NCBI RefSeq assembly: GCF_030811555.1
Contig: NZ_JAUSQZ010000001.1
Coordinates: forward strand, 806,001-870,000
Length of the DNA stretch: 64,000 nt
Origin: Kineosporia succinea
GTDB lineage: Bacteria > Actinomycetota > Actinomycetes > Actinomycetales > Kineosporiaceae
Direction: 5' to 3'
Of this stretch, positions 24,761-33,893 are shown piece after piece. The notes under the pieces were generated by a model. That model saw nothing but the letters and a program-made list of their open reading frames with translations. It was not told where the DNA came from and made no database searches. Position 1 is the stretch's first letter; every line of letters starts with the position of its first letter. The translations under genes were made by a program, and so were the position numbers.

Positions 24761-25579
24761 TCAGCCGGCGATCCAGGCGAGGAGGTCCTTGTGCCACTGC
24801 AGCTGCCAGTCACCGTGCACGCCGTGCGGCGCGCCCTCGTAGATCTTCAGCGTGCCCTGCTTGACCAGCTTGATCGACTTCTCGGCCGCGTTGGCGATCG
24901 GCACGATCTGGTCGTCGTCGCCGTGCGCGATGAAGATCGGCACGTCGAGGGCCTTGAGGTCCTCGGTGAAGTCGGTCTCGGAGAACGCCTTCACGCAGTC
25001 GTAGGCGGAGACCAGGTCGGCGGTCATGCCCATGCGCCAGAAGTCGTCCTTGGCGCCCTGCGACACCGGACGGCCGTGGTTGGCGCCGAAGAAGCTCTCG
25101 GCCAGGTCCTTCCAGAACTGCGAGCGGTCGGCCAGCACGTTCGAGCGGATGCCGTCGAAGACCTCGATCGGCACACCGTCGGGGTTGGAGTCCTTGGCCA
25201 CCATGACCGGCGGGACGGCGCCGATGGTCGCGACCTTGGAGACCCGGCCGGCGGCGTACTGCGCGGCGTAGCGGACGACCTCGCCACCACCGGTGGAGTG
25301 GCCGACGACGATGACGTCACGCAGGTCGAGGGTCTCGATCAGCGCGGCCAGGTCCTTGGCGTAGGTGTCGATGTCGTTGCCCGTGGTGGTCACACCGGAA
25401 CGCCCGTGACCACGGCGGTCGTGGGCGATCGCGCGGAAACCGGCGTCGGCGAAGACCTTGAGCTCGAGCGCCCAGGCGTCGGAGTTCAGCGGCCAGCCGT
25501 GGCTGAAGACGACGGGCTGCCCGGTGCCGTGCTCGGTGTAGTAGAGCTCAACGCCGTCGGGAGTGGTGATCGTGGGCAT
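24761..25579 (-). CDS. Alpha/beta hydrolase, non-haem chloroperoxidase-like
   Basis: 272 aa cytoplasmic hydrolase. Motifs: oxyanion region FSHGWPLNSDAW, HDRRGHGRSG, nucleophile elbow VVGHSTGGGEVVRYAAQY, acid in IAHGDDDQIVP, His in GAPHGVHGDW. This is the cofactor-free haloperoxidase/esterase group; the peroxidase name reflects a side activity. MPTITTPDG at 25579 is the usual family start, but its GAGG is very close; ATG 25588 three codons earlier is possible. Divergent from the AraC regulator gene, which may control it. Confidence 0.88.
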   Translation of the reverse strand: MPTITTPDGVELYYTEHGTGQPVVFSHGWPLNSDAWALELKVFADAGFRAIAHDRRGHGRSGVTTTGNDIDTYAKDLAALIETLDLRDVIVVGHSTGGGEVVRYAAQYAAGRVSKVATIGAVPPVMVAKDSNPDGVPIEVFDGIRSNVLADRSQFWKDLAESFFGANHGRPVSQGAKDDFWRMGMTADLVSAYDCVKAFSETDFTEDLKALDVPIFIAHGDDDQIVPIANAAEKSIKLVKQGTLKIYEGAPHGVHGDWQLQWHKDLLAWIAG

Positions 25580-25686
25580 GAGCCTCATGCTTTCTGACGT
25601 GCCGTCGGGGGACTCCACCAGCCTGCCACCCGTGGTCGCTATGTCCCTTGTTCGACAGTCCGGGGAACTTGCGCGAGAGTACGTGG

Positions 25687-26619
25687 GTGCCCGGTGACCC
25701 TCTGTCCGCAGCCCTGTCGATGATCGACGCCCGGTGCGTCCTGGCCCGGGCGATCATGGCCCAGGCGCCGTGGTCGCTCAGCCTGCGCGCCCACGCCCCG
25801 CTCATGCTCGTCGCGCCCGCCCGCGGCGAGTTCTGGCTGCGGGTGCCCGGGGCCGATCGCCGGATCCGGCTGGCCGAGGGCGACGTCGCGGTGGTGCACG
25901 GCGACCTCTGGCAGGTCATGTCCAGCGCCCCCGACCTGGACCCCAGCGACGGCGAGGCCCTGTTCCGGTTCCACGGCGGCAGCACCGTGAACCTCGGCCC
26001 CACGCCCGACGTCGCCGTGGTGGGCTGCCACATCGCCCTCGACCGCACCGGCGAGGAGCTGCTGCTGGCCGCCCTCGAGCCGGTCACCCACATCCGGGCG
26101 ACCGACGGCCAGGCGGGCACCCTGCACTGGCTGCTCGACCGGCTTCTGGCCGAGATGCAGCACCAGCAGGGCGGTTCCGACTTCGCCGCCCGGCAGTACG
26201 CGAGTCTGCTGTTCGTCGAGGTGCTGCGCGGCTACCTGGCCGACCCCACCGGCGCGCCGCCGAGCTGGCTGCGGGTGCTGGCCACCCCGAGCCTGGCCCC
26301 GGCGGTGCACGAGATGCAGGCCGACCCGCAGCGCAACTGGACCCTCGAAGACCTGGCCCGCACCGTCGCGATGTCGCGCACCACATTCGCCGAGCGCTTC
26401 CGCGAGGCCGCCGGCATGCCCCCGCTGACCTATCTCACGCACTGGCGCATGCACCTGGCCGAGCGGGCCCTGCGCGAGAGCGACGCCACGATCGCCGCCC
26501 TGTCGCACTCACTGGGCTACTCCACCGAGTCGTCGTTCAGCCACGCCTTCAAGCGCATCCACGGCATCGCCCCGGGCGCCTACCGGGCCCGCCGGAAGCT
26601 GGCCGAACCCGCCATGTAA
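25687..26619 (+). CDS. AraC family regulator with cupin domain
   Basis: About 310 aa. N-terminal cupin_6-type sensor domain (PLMLVAPARGEFWLRVPG, RIRLAEGDVAVVHGD), linker with HWLLDRLLAEMQ, and a C-terminal double helix-turn-helix (WTLEDLARTVAMSRTTFAERFREAAGMPPLTYLTHWRM then IAALSHSLGYSTESSFSHAFKRIHG). GTG 25687 has GAGAG about 8 nt upstream; a TTG at 25648 lacks one. Such regulators usually sit beside and control the oxidoreductase or hydrolase gene they diverge from, here the chloroperoxidase-like hydrolase. Confidence 0.9.
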   Translation: MPGDPLSAALSMIDARCVLARAIMAQAPWSLSLRAHAPLMLVAPARGEFWLRVPGADRRIRLAEGDVAVVHGDLWQVMSSAPDLDPSDGEALFRFHGGSTVNLGPTPDVAVVGCHIALDRTGEELLLAALEPVTHIRATDGQAGTLHWLLDRLLAEMQHQQGGSDFAARQYASLLFVEVLRGYLADPTGAPPSWLRVLATPSLAPAVHEMQADPQRNWTLEDLARTVAMSRTTFAERFREAAGMPPLTYLTHWRMHLAERALRESDATIAALSHSLGYSTESSFSHAFKRIHGIAPGAYRARRKLAEPAM

Positions 26620-26673
26620 TTGAAGCATCACGTACTAGCCCGCAAGAACTCCGGACGATCGCGCAAGTCCGTT

Positions 26674-27384
26674 TCACCGTTTCGCCCGTAGCCGTGTGCG
26701 CTCGGCCGGGGTGTGCTTCTCGATCGCGTAACTCAGCATCGTGCGGGGCATCCGCGCGGCGTACCGCTCCAGGAACCCGTCGAGCACGGCCCGGTCGCGC
26801 TGCCCGACCTCGCGCAGCATCCAGCCCGCCGCCTTGTGGATCAGGTCGTGCCGGTCGTCGAGCACCGCCGCGCAAAGGCGCAGCGTGTCGTCGTGCTCAC
26901 CGGCGCGCAGCAGGGCGAACGTGGAGATCAGGGCGATGCGCCGGTCCCAGAGGTTCTCCGACACCACGAGCTCGTCGAGCACGGTTCGACGCGAGGGGTG
27001 GGCCAGCAGCCAGGCCCCGATCGTGTCCCGCACCACCGCGTCGACCAGGTTCCAGTTGTTCAGCCGGTGCCGGTTGTCGAGCGTGGCGCGCATCGCGGCC
27101 TCGGGCTCGGTGCGGTAGAGCTCGACCAGCAGCAGCCCACCCAGCAGCCGCACCTCGTTGTACCGGTGCTGCAGCAGCTCGACCGCATCGGAAACCGTTG
27201 CGGCCGAACGGAAACGCCGCACCAGCGCACGGATCGCCGGCACGCTCACCCCGGCGAACTCGTCCCCTTCCCCGTAACCACCCGGGAAGGCCTGGAAGTA
27301 ACGCGCCTTGACCGACGCGTCCTCAGGCGATCCGGCCGCCTCGACGGCCGCAACCATCTCGGTCACGCTCGGCGAAGGCCTCAC
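26674..27384 (-). CDS. AlkD-like DNA alkylation repair protein
   Basis: 236 aa all-helical HEAT-like repeat protein of the AlkD DNA glycosylase family, which removes alkylated bases. Key stretches: KARYFQAFPGGYGEGDEFAGVSVPAIR, NNWNLVDAVVRDTIG (in AlkD the Trp/Asp here stabilise the lesion site; NWD is NWN here), WDRRIALISTFALL, LIHKAAGWMLREVG. GTG start at 27384 overlaps the stop of the upstream histidine kinase gene by 4 nt (GTGA), so the two are translationally coupled. The Asn in place of the usual NNWD Asp is worth noting, though the later D in LVD is kept. Confidence 0.85.
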   Translation of the reverse strand: MRPSPSVTEMVAAVEAAGSPEDASVKARYFQAFPGGYGEGDEFAGVSVPAIRALVRRFRSAATVSDAVELLQHRYNEVRLLGGLLLVELYRTEPEAAMRATLDNRHRLNNWNLVDAVVRDTIGAWLLAHPSRRTVLDELVVSENLWDRRIALISTFALLRAGEHDDTLRLCAAVLDDRHDLIHKAAGWMLREVGQRDRAVLDGFLERYAARMPRTMLSYAIEKHTPAERTRLRAKR

Positions 27385-28979
27385 TCCGACGACGCCCCCC
27401 TCGGCTGCAGCACCCGTTTACCGCTCACCGCACCGTCTTTGAAACAGACCTCGTAGCGCACCTCTCCCCCGTTCTCCGGCTGCACGTACAGGTCGGCCAG
27501 GTACGTCTCACAGAACGACCCGTCGTCGGCGGTACGGGACTCCAGCGAGGTGACCGGCAGCAGCTCCCGCGCGCGGACCTCGTCGTCACCGGGCCGGAAC
27601 GAGTTGAACACGTTCTGCGGCACCGGATCCGGCGACCCCGCGGTGAGGTACGCCCCCACCCCCGTCACCAGCGCCATCGACACCGCTCCGATCACCGCGA
27701 TCAGCCCCAGCCGCTGACGACGCGAGCTGCTCCGGAGCTCCCGGGGAAAACCGCCCGCGGGAGAACGGGTCTCGGGCACCTCCGACTCGTACGGCAGCAT
27801 CGCCCCGAGCCGGAAGCCACCGTCGTCGAGAACCCCGTGCGACAGCACCCCGCCCGCCAGCCGCACCCGTTCCCGCAGCCCGTGCAGCCCCTTGCCGGTG
27901 CTCGGCCCGTTCGAGAAGCGCCCGGGCCGGTTGCGCACCTCCACGAACAACGCGTCGTCCTCGTACCGGATCTCGACCCGCACCGGCGCCCCGCCCGCGT
28001 ACTTCAGCGCGTTCGTGAGCCCCTCCTGCACCACCCGGAACCCGGCGTGCTCGGCCAGCAACCCCAGGGGCCGCACGTCTCCGAGGCGTTCCAGCTCGAT
28101 CAGCGTGCCCGTGCCCCGGGCCGCGGCGACCGTCTCGTCCACCTCGCTCAGGGTCCGGCTCGACGACTGCCCGTCCTGGTGCAGGATCCGCAGGATCTGC
28201 CGCAGCTCCCCCATGGCCTGCGCGGAGGTGTCGCGCAGCAGGGTGAGTGCCTCGGTGACCTGTGGGGTGGTGGTGACGGTGGACGTCGTGGTCGCCCCCG
28301 CGGGCACCATGGACTGCGCCAGTCCGCCCGTGTAGAGCGACATCAGCGTGAGCCGATGGCCCAGCGAGTCGTGCAGCTCGGCGGCGATGCGGATGCGCTC
28401 ACGGGTCTGGGCCTGGTCGGCGACGAGCTCGCGCTCACGGTGCAGCTCCTCGTTGCGCCGGCTCATCGTCATCACGAGCAGACGTCTCTGGGCCACCATC
28501 GCGGCGACGGCGGCGGGCGCGACCGCGGTCAGGCAGAACAGCATCGCGCCGATCAGGATCCCGAACAGCAGGCCCTGATCCGTGCGCGCGATTGCCCCGA
28601 TCGTCATCGTGACCAGCACGAACCCGAATCCGCCGAGCACGGCCCGGGTGCGCCGGGCCCGGTAGCCCGCGCCGGCCGCGAGCGCGATGAGGGTGAAGCC
28701 GGTGCCGAAGTGGATCATCGACAGGGCCGCGCCGAGCCCGAGGGCCGTCATCGGGCGCAGCCATCGCAGCGGCACGATCACCAGGGTGACGAGTGCACCG
28801 GCCAGGGCGTACACCGCGAGGGTGGCCAGGCTGCCGTCCTCGAGCGCGTAGGCGGCGCAGAGCACGAGCTCGGTGAAGGCACACAAGAGGGTCAGGGTTG
28901 TTTCGGAGGCGACACGAATCCACCCCACCTTGCGCACGACCCGGGTGGTGGTGGCTACTTTTTCCCTGAGAAGTCCCAT
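27381..28979 (-). CDS. Second NarL-type histidine kinase, paralogue with C-terminal extracytoplasmic domain
   Basis: 532 aa, same architecture as the kinase at 9887: five membrane segments, HisKA_3 (ERIRIAAELHDSLGHRLTL), HATPase (NALKYAGG; GKGLHGLRERVRLAGG), then a membrane helix (LGLIAVIGAVSMALVTGVGA) and an 80-residue tail predicted outside. The tail shares RPGDDEVRARELLP, SRT, CET.L.D and YEVC with the first kinase. The flexible post-H-box loop is Thr-rich instead of NPTQ repeats. No response regulator is adjacent (orphan); it may signal to the regulator at 11539. ATG 28979 is 34 bp from the divergent hydrolase gene. Overlaps the AlkD-like gene. Confidence 0.88.
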   Translation of the reverse strand: MGLLREKVATTTRVVRKVGWIRVASETTLTLLCAFTELVLCAAYALEDGSLATLAVYALAGALVTLVIVPLRWLRPMTALGLGAALSMIHFGTGFTLIALAAGAGYRARRTRAVLGGFGFVLVTMTIGAIARTDQGLLFGILIGAMLFCLTAVAPAAVAAMVAQRRLLVMTMSRRNEELHRERELVADQAQTRERIRIAAELHDSLGHRLTLMSLYTGGLAQSMVPAGATTTSTVTTTPQVTEALTLLRDTSAQAMGELRQILRILHQDGQSSSRTLSEVDETVAAARGTGTLIELERLGDVRPLGLLAEHAGFRVVQEGLTNALKYAGGAPVRVEIRYEDDALFVEVRNRPGRFSNGPSTGKGLHGLRERVRLAGGVLSHGVLDDGGFRLGAMLPYESEVPETRSPAGGFPRELRSSSRRQRLGLIAVIGAVSMALVTGVGAYLTAGSPDPVPQNVFNSFRPGDDEVRARELLPVTSLESRTADDGSFCETYLADLYVQPENGGEVRYEVCFKDGAVSGKRVLQPRGASSE

Positions 28980-29012
28980 CGACCCCCAGGCTACGGAAAG
29001 CGGGATCCGCGG

Positions 29013-30008
29013 ATGAGCACCTGGACCGAAGATCTCCTCGGCGACGGCTACGAGCGGCGCACCCTCGAGCTCGGCCCCGACCCCGACGGGGAGGGCCGGG
29101 TGACGGCGGTGCTGGTGCGCCGCACGCCTCCGGCCGAGGTCAGGGGGGCCGTGCTCTACGTGCACGGTTTCTCGGACTACTTCTTCCAGACCGCGATGGC
29201 CGACTTCTTCACCGAGCGGGGCTTCGCCTTCCACGCCCTCGACCTGCGCAAGTGCGGCCGGGCCCGGGTGCCCGGTCAGACCGCTCACTACGCGGCCGAT
29301 CTCAGCCGGTACGACGTCGAGCTCGACCAGTCACTGGCGCTGATCGCGCAGGAGCACCCGGGCACCCCCGTCACCCTGGTCGCCCACTCGACCGGCGGGC
29401 TCATCCTTCCCCTGTACCTGCACCGCCGTCGTCCACCGCAGGTCAAGGGCCTGGTCCTGAACAGCCCGTGGTTCGACATGCAGGGCCGGCCCTGGGTGCG
29501 GGGCCCGGGCACCTGGCTGATCCGGGCGGTCGCGAAGACCAGCCCGCTGCGGGTCTTCGCGGTCGGCCCGAGCCCCTACGGCGGCACGCTGCACATCAGC
29601 GGCACCGGCGAGTGGGACTTCGACCTGGCGCTGAAGCCGCTCAACGGTTTCCCGGCCACCGCGGGCTGGCTCAACGCGATCCGCCGGGGTCACGCCCGGC
29701 TGCACCGGGGCCTCGACATCGGCGTGCCGTCACTGGTGCTGCGCTCCGACAAGTCCGACTTCACCCCCGTCTACAGCGAGGCCAGCGACCGGGCCGACGG
29801 GGTGCTCGACGTCCGGCAGATCGCCCGCTGGGCGGGCTGCCTGGGCGGCGAGACCACGGTGGTGCCGATCGAGGACGCGCGTCACGACGTCTTCCTGTCG
29901 CTGCCCGACGTGCGGGTGAAGGCGTACGACGTGGTCGCGGACTGGCTCGACCGGCACCCGGCCCTGCGGACGGGGGCTCAGACCCACGAGCAGCCGGGGA
30001 TCAGCTGA
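29013..30008 (+). CDS. Alpha/beta hydrolase, serine aminopeptidase S33/lysophospholipase type
   Basis: 331 aa. Motifs: GAVLYVHGFSDYFFQTAMAD, FHALDLRKCGRARVPGQTAH, nucleophile elbow TLVAHSTGGLILPLYLH, late acid in LRSDKSDF and His in IEDARHDVFLSLPDV. Related proteins act as monoacylglycerol lipases, lysophospholipases or esterases; substrate unknown. ATG 29013 follows a purine-rich GGAAAGCGGGA. Divergent from the kinase at 28979 with a very short shared promoter region. Its 3' end overlaps the aldo/keto reductase gene tail to tail by 8 bp. Confidence 0.85.
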   Translation: MSTWTEDLLGDGYERRTLELGPDPDGEGRVTAVLVRRTPPAEVRGAVLYVHGFSDYFFQTAMADFFTERGFAFHALDLRKCGRARVPGQTAHYAADLSRYDVELDQSLALIAQEHPGTPVTLVAHSTGGLILPLYLHRRRPPQVKGLVLNSPWFDMQGRPWVRGPGTWLIRAVAKTSPLRVFAVGPSPYGGTLHISGTGEWDFDLALKPLNGFPATAGWLNAIRRGHARLHRGLDIGVPSLVLRSDKSDFTPVYSEASDRADGVLDVRQIARWAGCLGGETTVVPIEDARHDVFLSLPDVRVKAYDVVADWLDRHPALRTGAQTHEQPGIS

Positions 30009-30975
30009 AACCGCTGGGCAGGCGCGGCGTGTAGGGCCGCTCCAGGATCCCGACCTCCTCCTCGGTGAGCTTCAGGCCGACGGCTGCCGACGCGTCCTGG
30101 AGATGGTGTTCCTTCGACGCCCCCACGATCGGTGCCGTCACCGAGGGGTTGGCGAACTGCCAGGCCAGAGCCACCTGGGCCATCGGCACACCGCGCGCCG
30201 CGGCGACCTGCTCGACCGCCTCGACGATGGCCTTGTGCTCGGTCTCGGGGCTGTAGCGCCGGGTCAGGTCGTCGGTGCCGGTGCGCGCGGTCTGCGTGTT
30301 CCAGGGCCGCGCGAGCCAGCCCTTGGCCAGCGGGCTCCACGGGATGCTGCCCACGCCCTGGTCGGCGAGCAGGCCGAACATCTCCCGTTCCTCCTCGCGC
30401 TGCAGCAGGCTGTACTGGTTCTGCATCGAGACGAACGTCGTCCAGCCGTGGATCTCGGCGGTGTGCTGCAGCTTCGCGAACTGCCAGGCCCACATCGACG
30501 AGGCGCCGAGGTAGCGCACCTTGCCGGCCTTCACCACGTCGTGCAGTGCCTCCATCGTCTCCTCGACCGGCGTGGCCGGGTCGAAGCGGTGGATCTGGTA
30601 GAGGTCCACGTAGTCGACGCCGAGGCGGGTGAGCGACGCGTCGATCTGCTCGAGGATCGCCCGGCGCGACAGCCCGGCCCCGCCCGGCCCCTCGCCGACC
30701 GGGAAGAACACCTTGGTGGCCAGCACGATGTCCTCGCGCCGGCTGAACTTCCGCAGGGCCCGGCCGGTGATCTCCTCGGACGTGCCGCCGTGATAGACGT
30801 TCGCCGTGTCCCAGAACGTGATGCCCAGGTCGAGGGCCTGCCGGTAGAACGGCAGCGCCTCGTCCTCCCGAAGGGGCCACCCGGCCCCCGGTTCCGACGG
30901 ATCACCGAAGCTCATACAGCCCAGCGAGATCCGGCTGACCTTGAGCCCGGACCGGCCCAGACGCGTGTATTCCAT
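30001..30975 (-). CDS. Aldo/keto reductase
   Basis: 324 aa NADPH-dependent TIM-barrel oxidoreductase. Catalytic tetrad visible: Asp and Tyr in FWDTANVYHGGTSEE, Lys in VLATKVFF, His in DLYQIHRFDP. Cofactor-binding stretches include IPWSPLAKGWLARPW and TAPIVGASKEHHLQDA. Similar to general-stress AKRs that reduce aldehydes or sugars; substrate unknown. AAGGAG sits about 9 nt before ATG 30975. Confidence 0.92.
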   Translation of the reverse strand: MEYTRLGRSGLKVSRISLGCMSFGDPSEPGAGWPLREDEALPFYRQALDLGITFWDTANVYHGGTSEEITGRALRKFSRREDIVLATKVFFPVGEGPGGAGLSRRAILEQIDASLTRLGVDYVDLYQIHRFDPATPVEETMEALHDVVKAGKVRYLGASSMWAWQFAKLQHTAEIHGWTTFVSMQNQYSLLQREEEREMFGLLADQGVGSIPWSPLAKGWLARPWNTQTARTGTDDLTRRYSPETEHKAIVEAVEQVAAARGVPMAQVALAWQFANPSVTAPIVGASKEHHLQDASAAVGLKLTEEEVGILERPYTPRLPSGFS

Positions 30976-31338
30976 GTTCGAACGGCTCCTTCACCCCGAA
31001 CTGCCGAAACGTCCAACCCCTGGAGCCTACGCGGGGTGACACCCGCCGCAGGAGTAGGCGATGAGGGCCTCGGCGTGGGAGGCTGGGAGCACTGTTTTGT
31101 AGCGCCGATCCGACGCACCGTAGCGGAATGAACGGCAAATGAACGCGAGGTGTCCCGGCGGTCACCCTCCGCCGGACAACGAGAAGGCTGATCATGAACG
31201 GCTTTTGCGGCCGCAGATTATGCACGACGCACACCGAGTTGCATGCGGATTCAAGCATTAGCCCGTGTGACGTAAAAAGTTCGGGCGAAAAAGCCGAAAA
31301 CGGTCATTCGGTCTTGTCTCTTGAGCTTCTATGAGGGC
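30976..31338 (+). promoter_or_regulatory. Leader region of the acyltransferase gene
   Basis: 345 bp between the aldo/keto reductase start and the acyltransferase frame. The first half is ordinary GC-rich sequence. The second half (31180-31320) is AT-richer and contains a 46-codon leader reading frame with a strong ribosome site. No obvious terminator hairpin or riboswitch was recognised. Confidence 0.4.
31194..31334 (+). CDS. 46-residue leader reading frame before the acyltransferase gene
   Basis: ATG 31194 has an excellent ribosome site (GAGAAGG, about 6 nt upstream). It encodes MNGFCGRRLCTTHTELHADS then a polar tail, ending in TGA at 31332-31334, five bases before the acyltransferase GTG at 31339. 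The spacing suggests termination-reinitiation coupling. Three Cys (residues 5, 10 and 25) hint at a sensing leader but this is speculative. No homologue recognised. Confidence 0.4.
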   Translation: MNGFCGRRLCTTHTELHADSSISPCDVKSSGEKAENGHSVLSLELL

Positions 31339-33660
31339 GTGAAGCAAGCTCCTGTCGACGCGCCCCCAGCAGCCGGGCGCGTCAAGACGACCCCCGCGTC
31401 GTCCCACCGCAACGACATCCAGGGTCTGAGGGCCGTGGCTGTCCTCACCGTGCTGCTGTACCACACCGGTCTGGGCCCCGAGGGCGGCTTCATCGGTGTC
31501 GACGTGTTCTTCGTCCTGTCGGGCTTCCTGATCACCGGCCTGCTGGTGCGCGAGCACGACCGCAACGGCCGTATCTCACTGCCCCAGTTCTGGTCCCGGC
31601 GCGCCAAGCGGCTGCTGCCCGCCAGCTCTCTGGTGCTGGTGGTCACGCTGATCGTCACCCGGTTCTACCTGCCCGCGGGCCGGTGGGACAGCATCGGCTC
31701 CGACGCCATCGCCGCCAGTGCCTATGTGGTCAACTGGCGTCTGGCCGCCGAGTCGGTCGACTACCTGGCAGAAGGTGCCGCGGCGAGCCCGCTGCAGCAC
31801 TACTGGTCGTTGTCGATCGAAGAGCAGTTCTACGTGGTCTGGCCGCTGCTCATGAGCCTCGTGCTCCTGGCGCGCACCCGCAAGGTCGCCATCGCGGTCA
31901 TCGCCCTGGTCACGGCCGGCTCGTTCGCGCTGGCGCTGGCCACCTACGACGCGCAGACCTACTTCACCACCCAGACCCGGGTGTGGGAGCTCGCCGCCGG
32001 CGCGCTCGCCGCCGTGGTCATGGCCAGCTCCCGGCACCAGCGCTTCGCCGCCAACCCGCCGCGCTGGACCGGTCTGCTCAGCTGGGTCGGCCTGGCCGGC
32101 ATCCTCGCGCTGCTGTTCGTGGTCAAGCCCGCCACCATGTGGCCCGGCCCGATGACCGGCCTGGTCGTCGTGTGCACGCTGCTGGTGCTCGGTTTCGGCG
32201 CCCACCCGAACAGCGCCGGGGCGGTGCTCTCGCTCAAGCCGATGACCTGGCTCGGCGACATCTCCTACTCGCTCTACCTCTGGCACTGGCCGCTGGTGAT
32301 CTTCGCCGAGCGCGACGGGGTGCTGACCACGGCCGAGGGCTGGTACATCGTCGCGGCCGGCATCGCGCTCGCCACGGCCACGTACTTCCTGGTCGAGCAG
32401 CCCGCCCGCAAGGTCAGGTTCCTGGCCCCGGCCAAGTTCGGCATCGCCACCGGCCTGATCCTGGTGCTCGTCGGCGCGGGCACCGGTCACGCGCTCACCG
32501 TGGCCCGCTCGGTGAAAGACCCGGTGAACGCCCAGGGAGCCGCCGCCACGATCAAGCTGCAGAAGGTCGCCAGCGCGCTGGCCCCCCGCCCGGAGGAGGC
32601 CGGGGCCGACAACGGTGAGATCTACGACCGCGACTGCCCGGGCAACTACGCCGACTCGACGCCGAACCCGTGCGTGTTCGACTTCCGGGTCAACGGCGAG
32701 GGGCCGCGGGTGATCGCGGTGGGCGACTCGAAGATGGGCCAGTGGATCCCCGCGCTCATCCCGATCGCCAAGGAACACCACTGGCAGCTCACGTCGATCA
32801 CCAAGGCGGGCTGCGCGTTCTCCGACATCCAGCGGTTCCAGTCGCCCGGCAACGTCTACACGTCGTGCGTGATGTGGAACCAGGCGGTGCTGCAAGAGGT
32901 GCAGAAGCAGCGCCCGAACCTGCTCGTCACCACCCAGCTCGAGAACTACGCCACGATCAGGAACGGCGTGGGTCTCAAGGGGGACGACAACCGCGCGGAG
33001 ATGGTGCGCGGTCTCGACGTGCGGCTGCGCCAGATGAAGCGCGCGGGCATCCCGGTGGTCACGATCGCCGAGACCCCCCGCATGCTGCGCAACATGCCCG
33101 ACTGCGTCAGCCTCAACCTGAAGAACCTGATGGAGTGCTCGCGCTCGCGGCCCTACGCGCTGCGCAACGCCGGCATCGTGAAGGCCGCGGCCGAGAAGAC
33201 GCAGACCCCGGTCGTCGACCTGAACAACAAGCTCTGCGCCGACAAGCGCTGCCCGGCCGTCATGGGCAACATGCTCATGTACCGCGACGACCACCACCTC
33301 ACCGCCACCTACGCCCGCACCCTGGCACCGTTCCTGCAGGAGCAGATGGCCCCGGCGCTCGAGGGCTACAAGATCCGTAAGTGGATGCTGGGTGACGTGG
33401 GCGCGATCGCCCCGACCCCGATGGCGGACGCGCCGGTCACCCCCCGCGCGCCCCGCCCCTCGAGCGGTGCGAACGGCACGGGCGAACGTGAGGACGCGTC
33501 GGGCACCGGATCCTCGAACGGCACCGGATCCTTGAACGGCACCGGTGCTGCGAACGGCTCGGGTGCTGCGAACGGCTCAGGCACTTCGAACGGCTCAGGT
33601 GCCGCGGTCGATGCCGAGGCGGCCACGGGTTCCCGGCCCCAGGTGACCGCCACTCCCTGA
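31339..33660 (+). CDS. Acyltransferase-3 / SGNH fusion (OafA-like)
   Basis: 773 aa integral membrane enzyme that transfers acetyl or other acyl groups to cell-surface glycans. N-terminal acyltransferase-3 domain with about ten helices (HRNDIQGLRAVAVLTVLLYH, FIGVDVFFVLSGFLITGLL, SLSIEEQFYVVWPLL). The C-terminal periplasmic SGNH hydrolase-like domain has AVGDSKMGQWIPAL and YRDDHHLTATYA. A low-complexity tail of NGTGSxNGSG repeats (18-bp DNA repeats, 33510-33600) ends the protein. GTG 31339 is favoured because the leader frame stops 5 nt before; TTG 31321 is an alternative with no ribosome site. Sits alone, followed by a strong terminator. Confidence 0.88.
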   Translation: MKQAPVDAPPAAGRVKTTPASSHRNDIQGLRAVAVLTVLLYHTGLGPEGGFIGVDVFFVLSGFLITGLLVREHDRNGRISLPQFWSRRAKRLLPASSLVLVVTLIVTRFYLPAGRWDSIGSDAIAASAYVVNWRLAAESVDYLAEGAAASPLQHYWSLSIEEQFYVVWPLLMSLVLLARTRKVAIAVIALVTAGSFALALATYDAQTYFTTQTRVWELAAGALAAVVMASSRHQRFAANPPRWTGLLSWVGLAGILALLFVVKPATMWPGPMTGLVVVCTLLVLGFGAHPNSAGAVLSLKPMTWLGDISYSLYLWHWPLVIFAERDGVLTTAEGWYIVAAGIALATATYFLVEQPARKVRFLAPAKFGIATGLILVLVGAGTGHALTVARSVKDPVNAQGAAATIKLQKVASALAPRPEEAGADNGEIYDRDCPGNYADSTPNPCVFDFRVNGEGPRVIAVGDSKMGQWIPALIPIAKEHHWQLTSITKAGCAFSDIQRFQSPGNVYTSCVMWNQAVLQEVQKQRPNLLVTTQLENYATIRNGVGLKGDDNRAEMVRGLDVRLRQMKRAGIPVVTIAETPRMLRNMPDCVSLNLKNLMECSRSRPYALRNAGIVKAAAEKTQTPVVDLNNKLCADKRCPAVMGNMLMYRDDHHLTATYARTLAPFLQEQMAPALEGYKIRKWMLGDVGAIAPTPMADAPVTPRAPRPSSGANGTGEREDASGTGSSNGTGSLNGTGAANGSGAANGSGTSNGSGAAVDAEAATGSRPQVTATP

Positions 33661-33672
33661 GGTCTCCGACGA

Positions 33673-33712
33673 ACAGAGGCTGCCGCGTCCCCCCGGACGC
33701 GGCAGCCTCTGT
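33673..33712 (+). terminator. Perfect 18-bp hairpin terminator
   Basis: An uninterrupted 18-bp stem (33673-33690 with 33695-33712) closes a CCCC loop 12 nt after the acyltransferase stop. Arms begin ACAGAGGCTGCC and end GGCAGCCTCTGT. One of the strongest hairpins in the window. Confidence 0.85.
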
Positions 33713-33893
33713 CGTTCTGGTAGCGGCACCGTTCACGAACCCCGGCAGCTGTTCGCCGATGGACCGACCGCTTCCACCGATCTTGGCCGCTCTGCCCCCG
33801 CACCCGGCCCGTTCTCGGGCGTGAGCAAGGGCGCACGTCACCGGCCCGCGCTCCGGTGGCCAACCCGGGCGGACCGGTTCCAGCGCGGACGGG

